Assembly: GCF_047824785.1 (NCBI RefSeq)
Contig: NZ_CP181167.1
Span: 1,178,001-1,242,000, forward strand
From: Nitrobacter sp039808345
GTDB taxonomy: Bacteria; Pseudomonadota; Alphaproteobacteria; Rhizobiales; Xanthobacteraceae
Length of the DNA stretch: 64,000 nucleotides
Direction of reading: 5' to 3'
The notes under the pieces were generated by a model. The model saw nothing but the letters and a program-made list of their open reading frames with translations. It did not search any database and had not been told where the DNA came from. The translations under genes and the position numbers were made by a program. Of this stretch, positions 44,122-53,062 are shown one piece after another. Position 1 is the stretch's first letter. Every line of letters starts with the position of its first letter.

Positions 44122-44410
44122 GGCTGTTCCTCACTTGATGCCTGGAGCCGATCACTCGGACTTCGTTTCAACATCATCATTCTGAGGGACAGTCACCTGA
44201 CCTGGCTAGGCTCGCGAAGGCCGGCCCATTACGGCATCTAGGTGAGTGAAGCATGACGGCACCTAGCTCCAATCCTGACGATCTCGACCATGCGTCATAC
44301 CAGGCTGCGTTTTCCGTTTGCTCGATTTTTTCAGTAGAGCATCCCGAGCAGGGCTAAGTTCTAGTTTGCCCGCCTTCATGCGGGTCTTCCCGGCTTCCCG
44401 CCATCAGACG
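44122..44410. other. non-coding flank of IS110 element
   Basis: Upstream (left-end) flank of the IS110 transposase at 43090 and the downstream flank of the carbonic anhydrase gene. It is a possible site of the element's guide RNA; no gene seen. Confidence 0.35.
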
Positions 44411-45061
44411 TCAGACGAGGTTGTTGTCCCCGACGCGGCGGAACTCCTTGGTCTCCCGATCGAGCGCGTAGAGCGAACCCTCGGCGATGCCGAAATAGGC
44501 GCCATGCAGCCGAAGATGCCCGCTCTCCACGGATCTCTGCACGAAGGGAAAGGTCATCAGGTTTTCGATGCTGCGGAATACCGCCGCCTTTTCGATGCGG
44601 GTAGTGAATTCTTTCATCGTCTCCCGTTCGCGCTGCTCGATGACCTCGCCGGGCTTGATGACCATCGCCATCCACCGGCCGATGAAGTCGCCAGACGACA
44701 GCGCCGCGGCCTTTTTGATGATGGCGCCAATGCCGCTGCATTGCGCGTGACCGAGAATCACGATGTGCTTCACCTTGAGCACTTCCACCCCGAATTCCAG
44801 CGCGGCCGAGATACCATGAGCGTTGGCGTCGGGCTGATAGATCGGCACCAGGTTGGCGATGTTGCGCACGACAAACAGTTCGCCGGGCTTGGCATCGAAA
44901 ATTACTTCCGGGGAAACGCGCGAATCGCAGCAGCCGACCACCATCGTCTCAGGTGACTGCCCGCGTTCGGACAGCGCGCGATAGCGTGATTGCTCGATCG
45001 GTAGCCGTTGTGTGATGAAGGCGCGATAGCCGTCGATCAGGCGTTGCGGGAAAGCGCTCAT
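44411..45061 (-). CDS. beta-carbonic anhydrase
   Basis: 216-residue zinc enzyme converting CO2 and bicarbonate. Zinc-site motifs are VVGCCDSRVSPEV (Cys and Asp-Arg dyad) and HIVILGHAQCSGIG (His, Cys). The start MSAFPQRLIDGYRAFITQRL at 45061 fits the family; the extra 12 codons upstream do not. The downstream end FGIAEGSLYALDRET is typical. Together with the truncated SulP transporter at 46078 on the same strand it suggests an original SulP-CA bicarbonate-uptake pair; a broken SRAP gene now lies between them. Confidence 0.9.
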   Translation of the reverse strand: MSAFPQRLIDGYRAFITQRLPIEQSRYRALSERGQSPETMVVGCCDSRVSPEVIFDAKPGELFVVRNIANLVPIYQPDANAHGISAALEFGVEVLKVKHIVILGHAQCSGIGAIIKKAAALSSGDFIGRWMAMVIKPGEVIEQRERETMKEFTTRIEKAAVFRSIENLMTFPFVQRSVESGHLRLHGAYFGIAEGSLYALDRETKEFRRVGDNNLV

Positions 45062-45339
45062 GTCGCACCGACAAAAGCGGTACCTGCAAACAGACACATC
45101 GGGAATATCAGCCGCAGGAGAACGCCGGGAATTCTTTTCTTCGTATAAAGTCCGTATTTAGATCCGATTATAGAATCTTTGTCATGACCGGACAGAACAA
45201 GGCTCGCGATATGGTCCTCGCGACTAAACGCGCCTTGGCCAAAAACTAAAAAAACAAATGCCATCGCTGCCCTGACCATCAAAAGCAGTTTGTCATTATA
45301 TAATGTGCTGAGCGTCGTTCGCAACATTAGCCCCCCGTC

Positions 45340-45915
45340 CGTCGCTAGTACCTTGCCAACTCCGGCGTTCGGTTGGCAGGTCAGGAAGCCAAAGACGTCC
45401 GCGGTGATCCCGTCTTCCTTGTCTTGCGCGCGCACGTCCAGTTCGCCCAGATCCGGCAAAGGCCAGGAGCGGGCGGCACTCGTCGGGGGCGAACCAGACC
45501 GGCACCTTCTTGTCGTCCATCGGATCGTATTCAGAAGACGATGTGAACGGCACCAGGCTCCGGCTATCGGGGCCGAGGCATCGCTGCCAATGCTTGCTCG
45601 ATGCATTGCGAATGCCGGCCACGCCACTGTCCGGCTCGACCGCAGCAGCTCCTTGAACTCGACGGCCTGGCTTTTGGCCTCCAGCTTTGCCGCGCGCTTC
45701 GTGGTCGATTCCATCAGCGTGAATTACGATGACGGCATATCCCAGCGCGCCATGACAATTTCGCGCTCACCCTCGCTGTGGTTGTGCACGGCCGGCGCCG
45801 GCAGTCGGGAAAGACGCCGGGTAGGGATGACAGATTACCGACCTGGTATTGATCGCCCCGAACAGCCGCCGAACAGAGTCGACATTCCATCGTCATCGAA
45901 CAGGAGGTTGCACAT
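45340..45915 (-). pseudogene. SRAP/YedK-type SOS-response peptidase, multiply frameshifted
   Basis: Pieces in several frames align in order with YedK/HMCES proteins that crosslink abasic sites. MCNLLF (with the catalytic Cys2) starts at 45915; then GNLSSLPGVFPDCRRRP; ESTTKRAAKLEAKSQAVEF and KELLR; then SSKHWQRCLGPDSRSLVPFT and SSSEYDPMDDKKVPVWFAPD; and finally EDGITADVFGFLTCQPNA. Frameshifts lie between these blocks and the C-terminal third is missing. Clearly a dead gene. The long open frame across 45058-45714 is an accident of this decay. Confidence 0.78.
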
Positions 45916-46077
45916 TCCTACCGCCCGCCCGGCCACCATGCCGACGGCGGATCGTTTGCCGAAGTCGGCGTTCGTCGCAAGGCAACGAGCTGCCCGCGAC
46001 TTATACCGAATACTCGCGGGCCGGGGCCGCACCGGCCGAGAGCGTGGCGGCGCGCCGCACCGGAAAGCGCGCCATGC

Positions 46078-47252
46078 TCAGGTCGTATTCGCCGAGCGCG
46101 ATGCCTGTTCGTCGAAGAGGCGGTGCAATATGTCCCGGTCGAGATGGAGACGACCGCCCGCGGCTTCGAAATTCTTGCCCCATTCTATGAGCATCGTCAG
46201 ACAGGCGTGATCGATATAGGTAAGCCGGCCCAGATGGATGTGCGCGTCATAACCTGGCGGAATCTCTTCCAGAGCACTCGCGAACCTCGGCAGGCGGATG
46301 AACGTCGCGGCGCCGTCGAGGAACATATGCACGAACTTTGAATCGTCATCCTTTTCGATCCGAATGGCGAGATGGGAGAAAGTGTAAACAAGCCTGGCCA
46401 GCGACGCGCCGAGGCCGAGCAGGATGCCTGTGAGGAGATCGAATCCGACGATGCCTGCGAAGGTGACGCCGAAGACGACGGCTTCGATACGATCCTGCCG
46501 CCAGAGGTCTTTGGCGACATCCACTTTCACGAGCTTCGCCCCGGTGTAGACGAGCATGGCGGCGAGAGCGGCGACGGGAATCATGCTGAGGAGTTGCGGC
46601 AGCAGCAGCACGAAGAGCAGTATCCAGGCGCCATGCAGAAAACTCGAAAGGCGCGTGCGCGCGCCCGCCATGACGTTGGCGGAGGTGCGCACGATCACGC
46701 CGGTGACCGGCAGGACGTTCAGGAGACCGCACAGGATATTGCCGGTCCCCTGCGCGATAATTTCTCGGTTGTAACCCGTGCGCTCGGCATGGCGCTGGAG
46801 GGAGTCCGCGGCCGTGGCCGTAAGCAGCGATTCGGCGCTGGCGACGAAGGCAAGGGACAGACCGGCGAGCCATACGCCGATGTCGCGCAGGGCGTCGAGA
46901 TCGGCAAGGTGTGGCGCGCGCGCCGCGTCGAGCAGACGCTCCGGCACAGGCACGTTCCTCACGTCGAGATCGAATGAGGACGCCGCCGCCGTGGCGGCGA
47001 CGACGCCAAGCAGCGCGGCCGGCACGAGCCTTAGCGCTTTTGAGGCGAGGGCCGCCCATAAGGAGAGGATCGCGATCGTTAGGAGGCCGATGACGGCAGC
47101 GGGCTGATGCGCAGGTTCGGTGACGCCTTTGAAAACTGCTTCCGGAATGAGCCACAGATTGATGACGCCGCCAAACTCCCTGTCCGTGCCGGGCGGAATG
47201 TCATCGACCATGACGTGAAACTGCGAAGCGAAGATCAGCACGCCGAACCTCG
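46078..47252 (-). pseudogene. SulP-family anion (bicarbonate/sulfate) transporter, 5' truncated
   Basis: About 390 codons of a SulP permease. It begins abruptly at FGVLIFASQFHVMVDD, which corresponds to the middle of the membrane domain, so roughly the first 130 residues are missing. Remaining features are several membrane helices (GVWLAGLSLAFVASAESLLT; LCGLLNVLPVTGVIVRTSAN, the conserved GGxPxTG-like loop) and a C-terminal STAS domain (GRLTYIDHACLTMLIEWGKN). The nearby beta-carbonic anhydrase suggests a bicarbonate rather than sulfate role. An ATG internal to the fragment exists but a functional product is unlikely. Confidence 0.82.
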
Positions 47253-47798
47253 CCTACCACTCTGGCCGCGCCGAAAGCTGGGTTCCATACTTGAATTCTT
47301 TTACGGAGCCTAATGGCGCAAACGTCTGCATGTCCACGCTGGATGATCGGATGACAAAAACGCCGAAGGATGCCGGCTTGCGGATATCCTCAGTGATCAT
47401 TTCAGGTCCTGGCAATGAACGCGCGTTGACGGCGGCCGGAATTCAGGGCGTCAGTGATCTTATTGCTGGCACATCCATTTTGGCCCGGCCGTGGGCTGGC
47501 CTGGATCGAAGCCTTCGACAATATCGATTTGATCTATCTCGCGACAAAGGCCAAGGCCAATCGCAAAGCCGTTCCGAAAAGGCAAGCGATGGCAGCGATG
47601 TGTCTCAACAGGCTTTGTCACTCTCTGCCCGCCGCTACCCGTTTAGGAAGGTTCCACAGTTCAATGGGCCAGGCATGCGTGTCTGAGGATCATAGAGAGG
47701 CTATCTCAATTGAGTAGCTAGAAGACACACGTTGGGCATTCGGGCCCGAGCCGTGCGTCATATGGAACTGCTGAAGCAGTGATCAGGAAGTTGAGATC
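47253..47798. other. region with an unassigned degenerate frame
   Basis: A plus-strand frame at 47339-47686 reads MSTLDDRMTKTPKDAGLRIS and a second frame includes AWIEAFDNIDLIYLATKAKA, faintly like a Toprim segment of a plasmid primase, but the evidence is too weak for a call. No convincing gene. Confidence 0.25.
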
Positions 47799-48029
47799 TC
47801 ACATTCCGTGGCTTTGAAAGACTTTCTGACATTTCCGGCTAAGCTTCGCCCGATGCTGCTGAAGGCATTGTTGTACGGCCATGTCATCACCCAGCTGCTT
47901 TCTGCAAAAGCGCGAGGCGTCTCGGGAGCATGCTTTCTGCTCTTGCGGAGTGCCCATATGTTGAGCTCCCTGAGCAAAACAATACGTGGTTGTAAACAGG
48001 AGCGAGACGATCAAAAGCATGCTTCGCAT
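47799..48029 (-). CDS. small secreted Cys-rich-repeat protein
   Basis: 76 residues with a Sec signal peptide (MRSMLLIVSLLFTTTYCFAQ) and a mature domain GTPQEQKACSRDASRFCRKQ then LGDDMAVQQCLQQHRAKLSR and KCQKVFQSHGM: a Cys-rich helical repeat (GLG1-like spacing C-x7-C and C-x10-C) common in Bradyrhizobium-type genomes. The ATG has GAGG about 8 bases upstream; the frame open to 48191 is not similar to the family. Periplasmic or extracellular, role unknown. Confidence 0.78.
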   Translation of the reverse strand: MRSMLLIVSLLFTTTYCFAQGAQHMGTPQEQKACSRDASRFCRKQLGDDMAVQQCLQQHRAKLSRKCQKVFQSHGM

Positions 48030-48409
48030 TTTATCATCCTCTTCTTGGCCGCTTGCCCGGCGTATCCTCCGACAATTCCGGACTAGAGTGCATGTTCCGT
48101 TAGGCTGAAACAGTGTCGGTGCTCCGCGCACGGGCCAACGCGTTGGAAATCGAGGTCGAGCGCCGTGTTCGGTCGATGGCGAGGCCGGCATTTGTAGGAT
48201 GCCGGCTTAGTCCACCTAAGCGATTGAAGTCGCAGCTGCTCTTTGCGAAGGCCTCGGTATCCGCGCTGCGTGTCTGACCAGGGTCAACGTGGCGTCGCTG
48301 ATGCCCACAGATCGGGGAGCTTTTGTTGGACGTTTTGTAATTTTACAGCTCTTCCGAATCGCGCCAAGCTAAGCGTGCTCTTGCCTTGTTGGCTTATCTG
48401 ATTGAGCGG

Positions 48410-48542
48410 GACGGTCCGGCGTACGCGCCTCTCTTTGAAAAGCTGGAACGCGAGCTTGTCGGTAGAACGACGCCCGCGAGATCGAGACCAGTTCGCACTG
48501 GCGGCGGATCGAGAGCCGGTTGTGATCGGGGTCAATCATCAT
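48410..48542 (-). pseudogene. IS3-family OrfB, N-terminal fragment
   Basis: MMIDPDHNRLSIRRQCELVS then ISRASFYRQA, the start of an IS3 OrfB with GGAGGAG upstream. Similarity ends near 48445 and the frame continues into unrelated sequence. With orfA at 48560 it forms the 5' end of one truncated IS3 element. Confidence 0.72.
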
Positions 48543-48559
48543 TCTCCTCCGATCCAGGC

Positions 48560-48841
48560 TCAGCGATCGAAGGCCTTGGCCAAAAAATCCCGCTCAACGA
48601 CAAGCTGGCCAATCTTGGCGTGCAGCTTGGTCACCTCGGCTTCCCGGCCGACCTGCGCATCAGCAGCCTTGTCGTCGAACGTCTTGGCCAGGTTCTCGAT
48701 GGCCTGCCGTTTCCACTGCGTAATCTGGTTCGGATGAAGCTGGTGCTTTGTCGCCAGTTCCGAAATCGTCCGCTCGCCACGGATCGCCTCAAGCGCAACC
48801 TTGGCCTTGAACTCAGCCGTAAATCGTCTGCGTGTCTTCAT
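48560..48841 (-). CDS. IS3-family OrfA (HTH transposase subunit)
   Basis: 93 residues, MKTRRRFTAEFKAKVALEAI then RGERTISELATKHQLHPNQI and TQWKRQAIENLAKTF: the N-terminal HTH of IS3 transposases followed by a leucine-zipper-like helix. AAGGA lies 9 bases before the ATG. Intact itself, but the partner OrfB is truncated, so the element is dead. Confidence 0.85.
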   Translation of the reverse strand: MKTRRRFTAEFKAKVALEAIRGERTISELATKHQLHPNQITQWKRQAIENLAKTFDDKAADAQVGREAEVTKLHAKIGQLVVERDFLAKAFDR

Positions 48842-48889
48842 ACCGGATCGTCCTTTTCATCGGGCGATCCACCTTATGCCCCTGTCTCA

Positions 48890-49137
48890 GAAACCGGCAC
48901 CACCTCAAACGCATGAACCGAACGATCAAGGAAGCAACCGTCAAGCGCTACCACTACGACCGACACGATCAGCTCGAAGCTCACCTTGCCGACTTCATTA
49001 CCGCCTACAACTACGCTCGGCGGCTGAAGACCCTGAAGGGTCTCACACCTTACGAATACATCTGCAAGTGCTGGACTTCCCAACCAGAACGATTCAGACT
49101 TAACCCGCTCCAGCAAATGCCGGGACTAAACACCTAG
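48890..49137 (+). pseudogene. IS481-family transposase, C-terminal fragment
   Basis: KRMNRTIKEATVKRYHYDRH, DQLEAHLADFITAYNYARRL, KTLKGLTPYEYICKCWTSQP and ERFRLNPLQQMPGLNT: the last ~75 residues of an IS481 transposase, including the catalytic Glu region (ERMNRTIKE in relatives). The rest was lost at the junction with the IS3 fragment. Confidence 0.8.
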
Positions 49138-49181
49138 GTCGACGCGGCGATGGTGAGCGTGGCTGGCCCTACCTTGGTTGG

Positions 49182-49645
49182 CTAAATTCCGGTTACGCTT
49201 CGAGCGATCCAGCCGAGGGCTGCGCCGACCAGTTGCTTCATGGTGGCCTTGGCAGCATCGGATCCGATGTCTTTGGCGACCGCTTCTATCTTACCGCCGA
49301 GCGTTTCTCCGGGGCCGACAAGAGAACCAGGGGTCTTTCGCAACGCCGCTAACCCTTGGATGTCAAAACGCAATCAAAGAAGGCTTCGTCACCATCGCTG
49401 CTCTCTCCGGTCGCTTGACCGAAACGGAGAAAGCCCTCGTCCGACAGCCATTGCACCGTATGAGCATAAAGATTCATGATGCGATCAGCATCGTCAAATA
49501 GCTCAGATTCTTCGAACTCCTCGTTGTACCAAATTCCGTTGGGGTAGATGTCGATTGGCTCAGGGAAATGCGTGTAGAGACGCGCGAAGATGTCGCCCGC
49601 AAGCAAGTCGAAGAATTCCTGGTTGGCTCTGATGGCCTTAGCCAT
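49182..49645 (-). pseudogene. hypothetical protein broken by a one-base frameshift
   Basis: The first part, MAKAIRANQEFFDLLAGDIF with HFPEPIDIYPNGIWYNEEFE and DADRIMNLYAHTVQWLSDEG, ends at a stop right after FDCVLTSKG (49349). In the next frame the text continues LAALRKTPGSLVGPGETLGG and KATMKQLVGAALGWIARSVT. Adding one G to the AAGGGTTAG run rejoins them into about 154 residues. Composition is that of a real soluble protein with an amphipathic C-terminus; family unknown. Confidence 0.6.
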
Positions 49646-49794
49646 TGCTGGGGCTCATAATAGGGCCGCGCGATCTTATCTCGCAAATTGATAAGAAATA
49701 ACAATAGCTTATTTGAGGAGGCTGGCGGGGCATGCAGGATGCCGATGGGTACGACATCTTCTCTAGCCCTCCCGATCAGCGTTTGAAATTGATT

Positions 49795-49824
49795 TCTAAC
49801 CCCATGAAACCGTAAGAACGTTTT
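49795..49824. repeat. 30-bp repeat, copy 2 (also 42311-42340)
   Basis: Exact copy of the sequence preceding the IS701-like transposase fragment. Here no transposase follows, so it looks like a solitary IS end left after deletion or a recombination scar. The two copies are 7484 bases apart in the same orientation. Confidence 0.7.
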
Positions 49825-49959
49825 CCTATCCTTGCGATCGCGGCCGTTTGCCGTGAAGCGTTTTTCGGAGATCGCAATCGCCGCAAAGTTCATCGAGGGT
49901 GATCATAAGCAACGGCATTGATGTGGACCATGAAATAGTCTAAATACACAAATAGGATT

Positions 49960-49976
49960 GGACCGCTACATGGTCC
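49960..49976. promoter_or_regulatory. inverted repeat upstream of the third toxin-antitoxin pair
   Basis: GGACC, 7-base spacer, GGTCC, ending 15 bases before the antitoxin ATG; another half-site (TGGACCAT) lies at about 49924. Likely autoregulatory operator. Confidence 0.45.
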
Positions 49977-49991
49977 GTATTGGAGTGAGCC

Positions 49992-50249
49992 ATGCAAGTG
50001 TCTGTGACAGAAGCTAAAGGGCAGTTGACAGAGCTAGTTCGGCGAGCCGAGGCGGGGGATGACGTCATCTTGACGCGGCATGGCCATCCTGCCGTGCGGC
50101 TAGTGCCGATCAAGGCGGCGACGGACCGGACATCCCGTCGGACGCTACTTGAAGCTGTGCGGGCATCCGCCGCCGCCAAGGCCGCAGCCGGGCTGAGCGC
50201 GGCGCGCAGCCAGGACTTCCTCTATGGCGATGACGGCCTACCCAAATGA
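49992..50249 (+). CDS. Phd/YefM-type antitoxin
   Basis: 85 residues: MQVSVTEAKGQLTELVRRAE then AGDDVILTRHGHPAVRLVPI, the standard Phd/YefM DNA-binding core, followed by an Ala-rich toxin-binding tail (ASAAAKAAAGLSAARSQDFL). GGAGTGAGCC precedes the ATG. Its stop overlaps the toxin start as ATGA. Confidence 0.87.
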   Translation: MQVSVTEAKGQLTELVRRAEAGDDVILTRHGHPAVRLVPIKAATDRTSRRTLLEAVRASAAAKAAAGLSAARSQDFLYGDDGLPK

Positions 50250-50629
50250 TGGTGATCGATACGTCGGCTCTGATGGCGATCGTGCTCAATGAGCCGGGCG
50301 CGGATGCCTGCGTCGCAGCACTGGAGGCCGATGGCGATCTCCTGATCTCCGCTGGCACGGTGGCAGAGGCGTTGATTGTCGCCGCTCGACGAAATGTCGG
50401 CGAGGAGATGGAGCGCCTCATCGAAGGGCTCGGCTTCGAAATCGTCAGCGTGACGCCGGCATCGGCGCGGCGCATCGCGCATGCTTACGAAAGCTGGGGC
50501 AAAGGTGTGCATCCGGCGGCGCTGAATTTCGGGGACTGCTTCGCTTATGAGGTCGCCAAGGAGCATGGGTGCCTCTTGCTCTATGTGGGTGAGGATTTCG
50601 CGCGCACCGATATCGCGGGAGTCCTCTGA
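50246..50629 (+). CDS. VapC-type PIN toxin
   Basis: 127 residues: MMVIDTSALMAIVLNEPGAD has the first catalytic Asp, AGTVAEALIVAARR the Glu, and LNFGDCFAYEVAKEHGCLLL plus GEDFARTDI the remaining acidic positions of the PIN nuclease. Complete and probably active, neutralised by the overlapping antitoxin gene. Confidence 0.9.
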   Translation: MMVIDTSALMAIVLNEPGADACVAALEADGDLLISAGTVAEALIVAARRNVGEEMERLIEGLGFEIVSVTPASARRIAHAYESWGKGVHPAALNFGDCFAYEVAKEHGCLLLYVGEDFARTDIAGVL

Positions 50630-51098
50630 TGCTGTCCGGCCGTAAGCGGATTGCCGACTTTGGAGTACCCGGACGCCAATCTCAGCGTTCGACCATGGGG
50701 TCGGAGTGCGGCGAACGCGGGTGTCAATCGGCCCTTTAATTGCGGGTTGTTGTCAACTCTCTTTTTGAAGCCATTCGGCAAAGTGGTAACGCTCGGCCCG
50801 ACGGAGCAGGTCCGGGTTGCGCAGACGGGGCGAGCGCGGCTGGTGGATCGATAGCCAACTCGTATAGTGGGCCGATTAGCTGTCACCTGGCTTCAATGCG
50901 ATCAGTTGCCCGTCGCTGGGGTCATGGTCCTTTCCGAGGTCGCAAGCGCCTCATGATGATGTCCGGATCGGGCGCCTCATCGTTTGCAACGGGGTGCGGA
51001 CGAGCCGCCACCAGCCGATTGACCGAGGTCACCACGACCACCGTCCCAGCGGGACATCGCCAGCCCGGCGGACCGGGCCAGGAACTTGCAAAATAAGG
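50630..51098. other. intergenic, no gene recognised
   Basis: 469 bases between the PIN toxin and an IS110 transposase. Only short GC-driven frames; the right half should contain the 3' terminus of the IS110 element. Confidence 0.4.
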
Positions 51099-52124
51099 TC
51101 AGGCCGGCGCGTTGCCCCAGTCGAATGATGTGCCGTCGACCCAGATGCAGTGGAGGATGACAGCGATCTTGCGGGCGATAGCAACCTTTGCCTTTTTCAT
51201 GCCGATCCGCTTCGCAAGTTTCATACCCCAGGCTTTGAGGGAGGACCATTTCTTTGTTCGATAAAGCAGAACGGTCGCCGCCTCGTAAAGGTACGTTCGG
51301 AGGAGCCTGTCGCCCCATCGGGATATCTTGCCACTAGTGTCAGTCTCACCAGATTGGTTGCGCCGAGGTGTGAGGCCGAGATAGGCGCCGACTGTCGAGG
51401 CCGATCGGAAGCGAGACGGGTCATCGATCGTATGGCGGAACGTCAAGGCGGTGACCACGCCGACACCAGGAACTGTCATCAGGCGACGCGTCGTCTCGTC
51501 CGACTTCGCCAATCGGCGGACCTCGTCGTCAAATTTGCTTTGCTGCTGGCAGATGAGTTCATGAATCGACAAGAGCGGCGCGATCACGCTGAGGAGTTGA
51601 TGATCTTCGCCCAATAGCTCGCCAACCTGGTTACGGAACTGTTGGCCAATGGCGCGAGGGAATAGCAACCCACACTCCTTGATCAGACTGCGGACCTGGT
51701 TCTCGATATCCCGGCGTATGGACACAAGGCGGAATCGCGCCACGAGGATAGCTCGAACCTTCTGGCTCTTCTCACTCTTGATTTTGACTTCTCGAAACCA
51801 ACCAACCCGCACCAGTTCGGCAAGGCCCCGAGCATCGTTCTGATCGCTTTTGTTCATGCGGACCGATAGTGCTGCGTGTGCATGCCTTGCATCGATGCAA
51901 ACGACGGGGAGTTCGACCCTACGAAGCTCATGCCAAAGCCAGCTCGCCATTGCGCCCGTCTCAAAGCCGATACGCTCCGCCAGTGGCGCATGTTTACGAA
52001 GTAACTTTGACAGATCTCCAGGATGAGACTTGGCCTTTCCTTCAAAAATTGCTTCACCCGTCTCATTGACTACGCAAACCGCAGTCTCTCTCTGCGAGAC
52101 ATCTAGCCCGACGTATTGCCGCAT
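51099..52124 (-). CDS. IS110-family transposase, intact
   Basis: 341 residues from ATG 52124, which has GGAGGAG upstream: MRQYVGLDVSQRETAVCVVN, then IGFETGAMASWLWHELRRVE, RMNKSDQNDARGLAELVRVG, and the C-terminal MTVPGVGVVTALTFRHTIDD, VGAYLGLTPRRNQSGETDTS and ARKIAVILHCIWVDGT. All acidic catalytic positions are visible and no stops interrupt it, so it may be active. It differs clearly in sequence from the IS110 copies at 25673 and 43090. The frame extends 109 codons upstream but that portion lies in the next element. Confidence 0.9.
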   Translation of the reverse strand: MRQYVGLDVSQRETAVCVVNETGEAIFEGKAKSHPGDLSKLLRKHAPLAERIGFETGAMASWLWHELRRVELPVVCIDARHAHAALSVRMNKSDQNDARGLAELVRVGWFREVKIKSEKSQKVRAILVARFRLVSIRRDIENQVRSLIKECGLLFPRAIGQQFRNQVGELLGEDHQLLSVIAPLLSIHELICQQQSKFDDEVRRLAKSDETTRRLMTVPGVGVVTALTFRHTIDDPSRFRSASTVGAYLGLTPRRNQSGETDTSGKISRWGDRLLRTYLYEAATVLLYRTKKWSSLKAWGMKLAKRIGMKKAKVAIARKIAVILHCIWVDGTSFDWGNAPA

Positions 52125-52198
52125 GACAGCTCCTCCGAATCGTTTGATTGCGAGAGGTAGACGATAACGGAGCTCTCGTGCCCGAGCGCTGACCGCAA

Positions 52199-53062
52199 TT
52201 ACGCCATCGTTCGCAAATTTGACCCCGTATCGGCGTTCAATTTTGACGCCTTTGCGCGGCGTGGTTTGATAGCGCTCGACTCGTCGGAGCTGGCCGGGAT
52301 TGCGGAGACGAGGCGAGCGCGGGTGGCGTGATCGTCGTCGCGGCTTTTGAATCGCCAGCTGTCGTTGCCGGTCTCGACAATGTCGCAGTGGTGGGTGAGC
52401 CGGTCGAGCAGCGCGGTTGTCATCTTGGCGTCGCCGAACACGCTTGGCCATTCGCCAAAGGCGAGATTGGTTGTGACGACGATGGACGTGCGCTCGTAGA
52501 GCCTGCTGACGAGATGGAACAGGAGCTGGCCGCCGGATTGAGCGAACGGCAGGTAGCCGAGTTCGTCGAGGACGATGAAGTCCATCCTGGTCAGATGCTC
52601 GGCGATACGACCTTGTCGTCCGTTGCGGGTCTCGATCTCGAGGCGGTTGACGAGGTCGACCACGTTGTAGAAGCGACCGCGGGCGCTGGAGCGGATGCAG
52701 CTTCTGGCGATTGCGATGGCCAGATGGGTCTTGCCGGTGCCGGTACCGCCGACGAGCACGGCGTTGCGTTGCTGGGCGATGAAGCCGCCGCCGGCGAGGT
52801 CGTTGACGAGCGTCTGGTTGATCGGCGTGCCGTCGAACTGGAAGTCGGCGAGATCCTTGGCCAGCGGCAGCTTGGCGATGGTGAGCTGGTACTTGATTGA
52901 GCGGGCCTGCTTCTCATTGATCTCGGCGTTGAGCAGGTCGCCGACAATGCGCTGGGGTTCATGCTGGCGCTTGATGGCGGTCGCCATGATCTCGTCGAAG
53001 GCAGCTTTCATGCCATAGAGCTTCAACTCACCCATGAGGTCGAACAGTTGAGTACGTTCCAT
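52199..53062 (-). CDS. istB: IS21-family helper ATPase IstB
   Basis: 287 residues, MERTQLFDLMGELKLYGMKA with the N-terminal helical domain, AVLVGGTGTGKTHLAIAIAR (Walker A), MDFIVLDELGYLPFAQSGGQ (Walker B) and SRLYERTSIVVTTNLAFGEW (sensor). AAA+ regulator that works with IstA. Its ATG overlaps the istA stop by one base (TGATG). Intact. Confidence 0.92.
   Translation of the reverse strand: MERTQLFDLMGELKLYGMKAAFDEIMATAIKRQHEPQRIVGDLLNAEINEKQARSIKYQLTIAKLPLAKDLADFQFDGTPINQTLVNDLAGGGFIAQQRNAVLVGGTGTGKTHLAIAIARSCIRSSARGRFYNVVDLVNRLEIETRNGRQGRIAEHLTRMDFIVLDELGYLPFAQSGGQLLFHLVSRLYERTSIVVTTNLAFGEWPSVFGDAKMTTALLDRLTHHCDIVETGNDSWRFKSRDDDHATRARLVSAIPASSDESSAIKPRRAKASKLNADTGSNLRTMA

Noticed and set aside
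45058..45714. 219-codon minus-strand open frame overlapping the carbonic anhydrase start
   Set aside because: Contains scattered SRAP motifs in only part of its length and noise elsewhere; better explained as pseudogene debris.
46372..46977. 201-codon plus-strand open frame
   Set aside because: Antisense of the truncated SulP gene.
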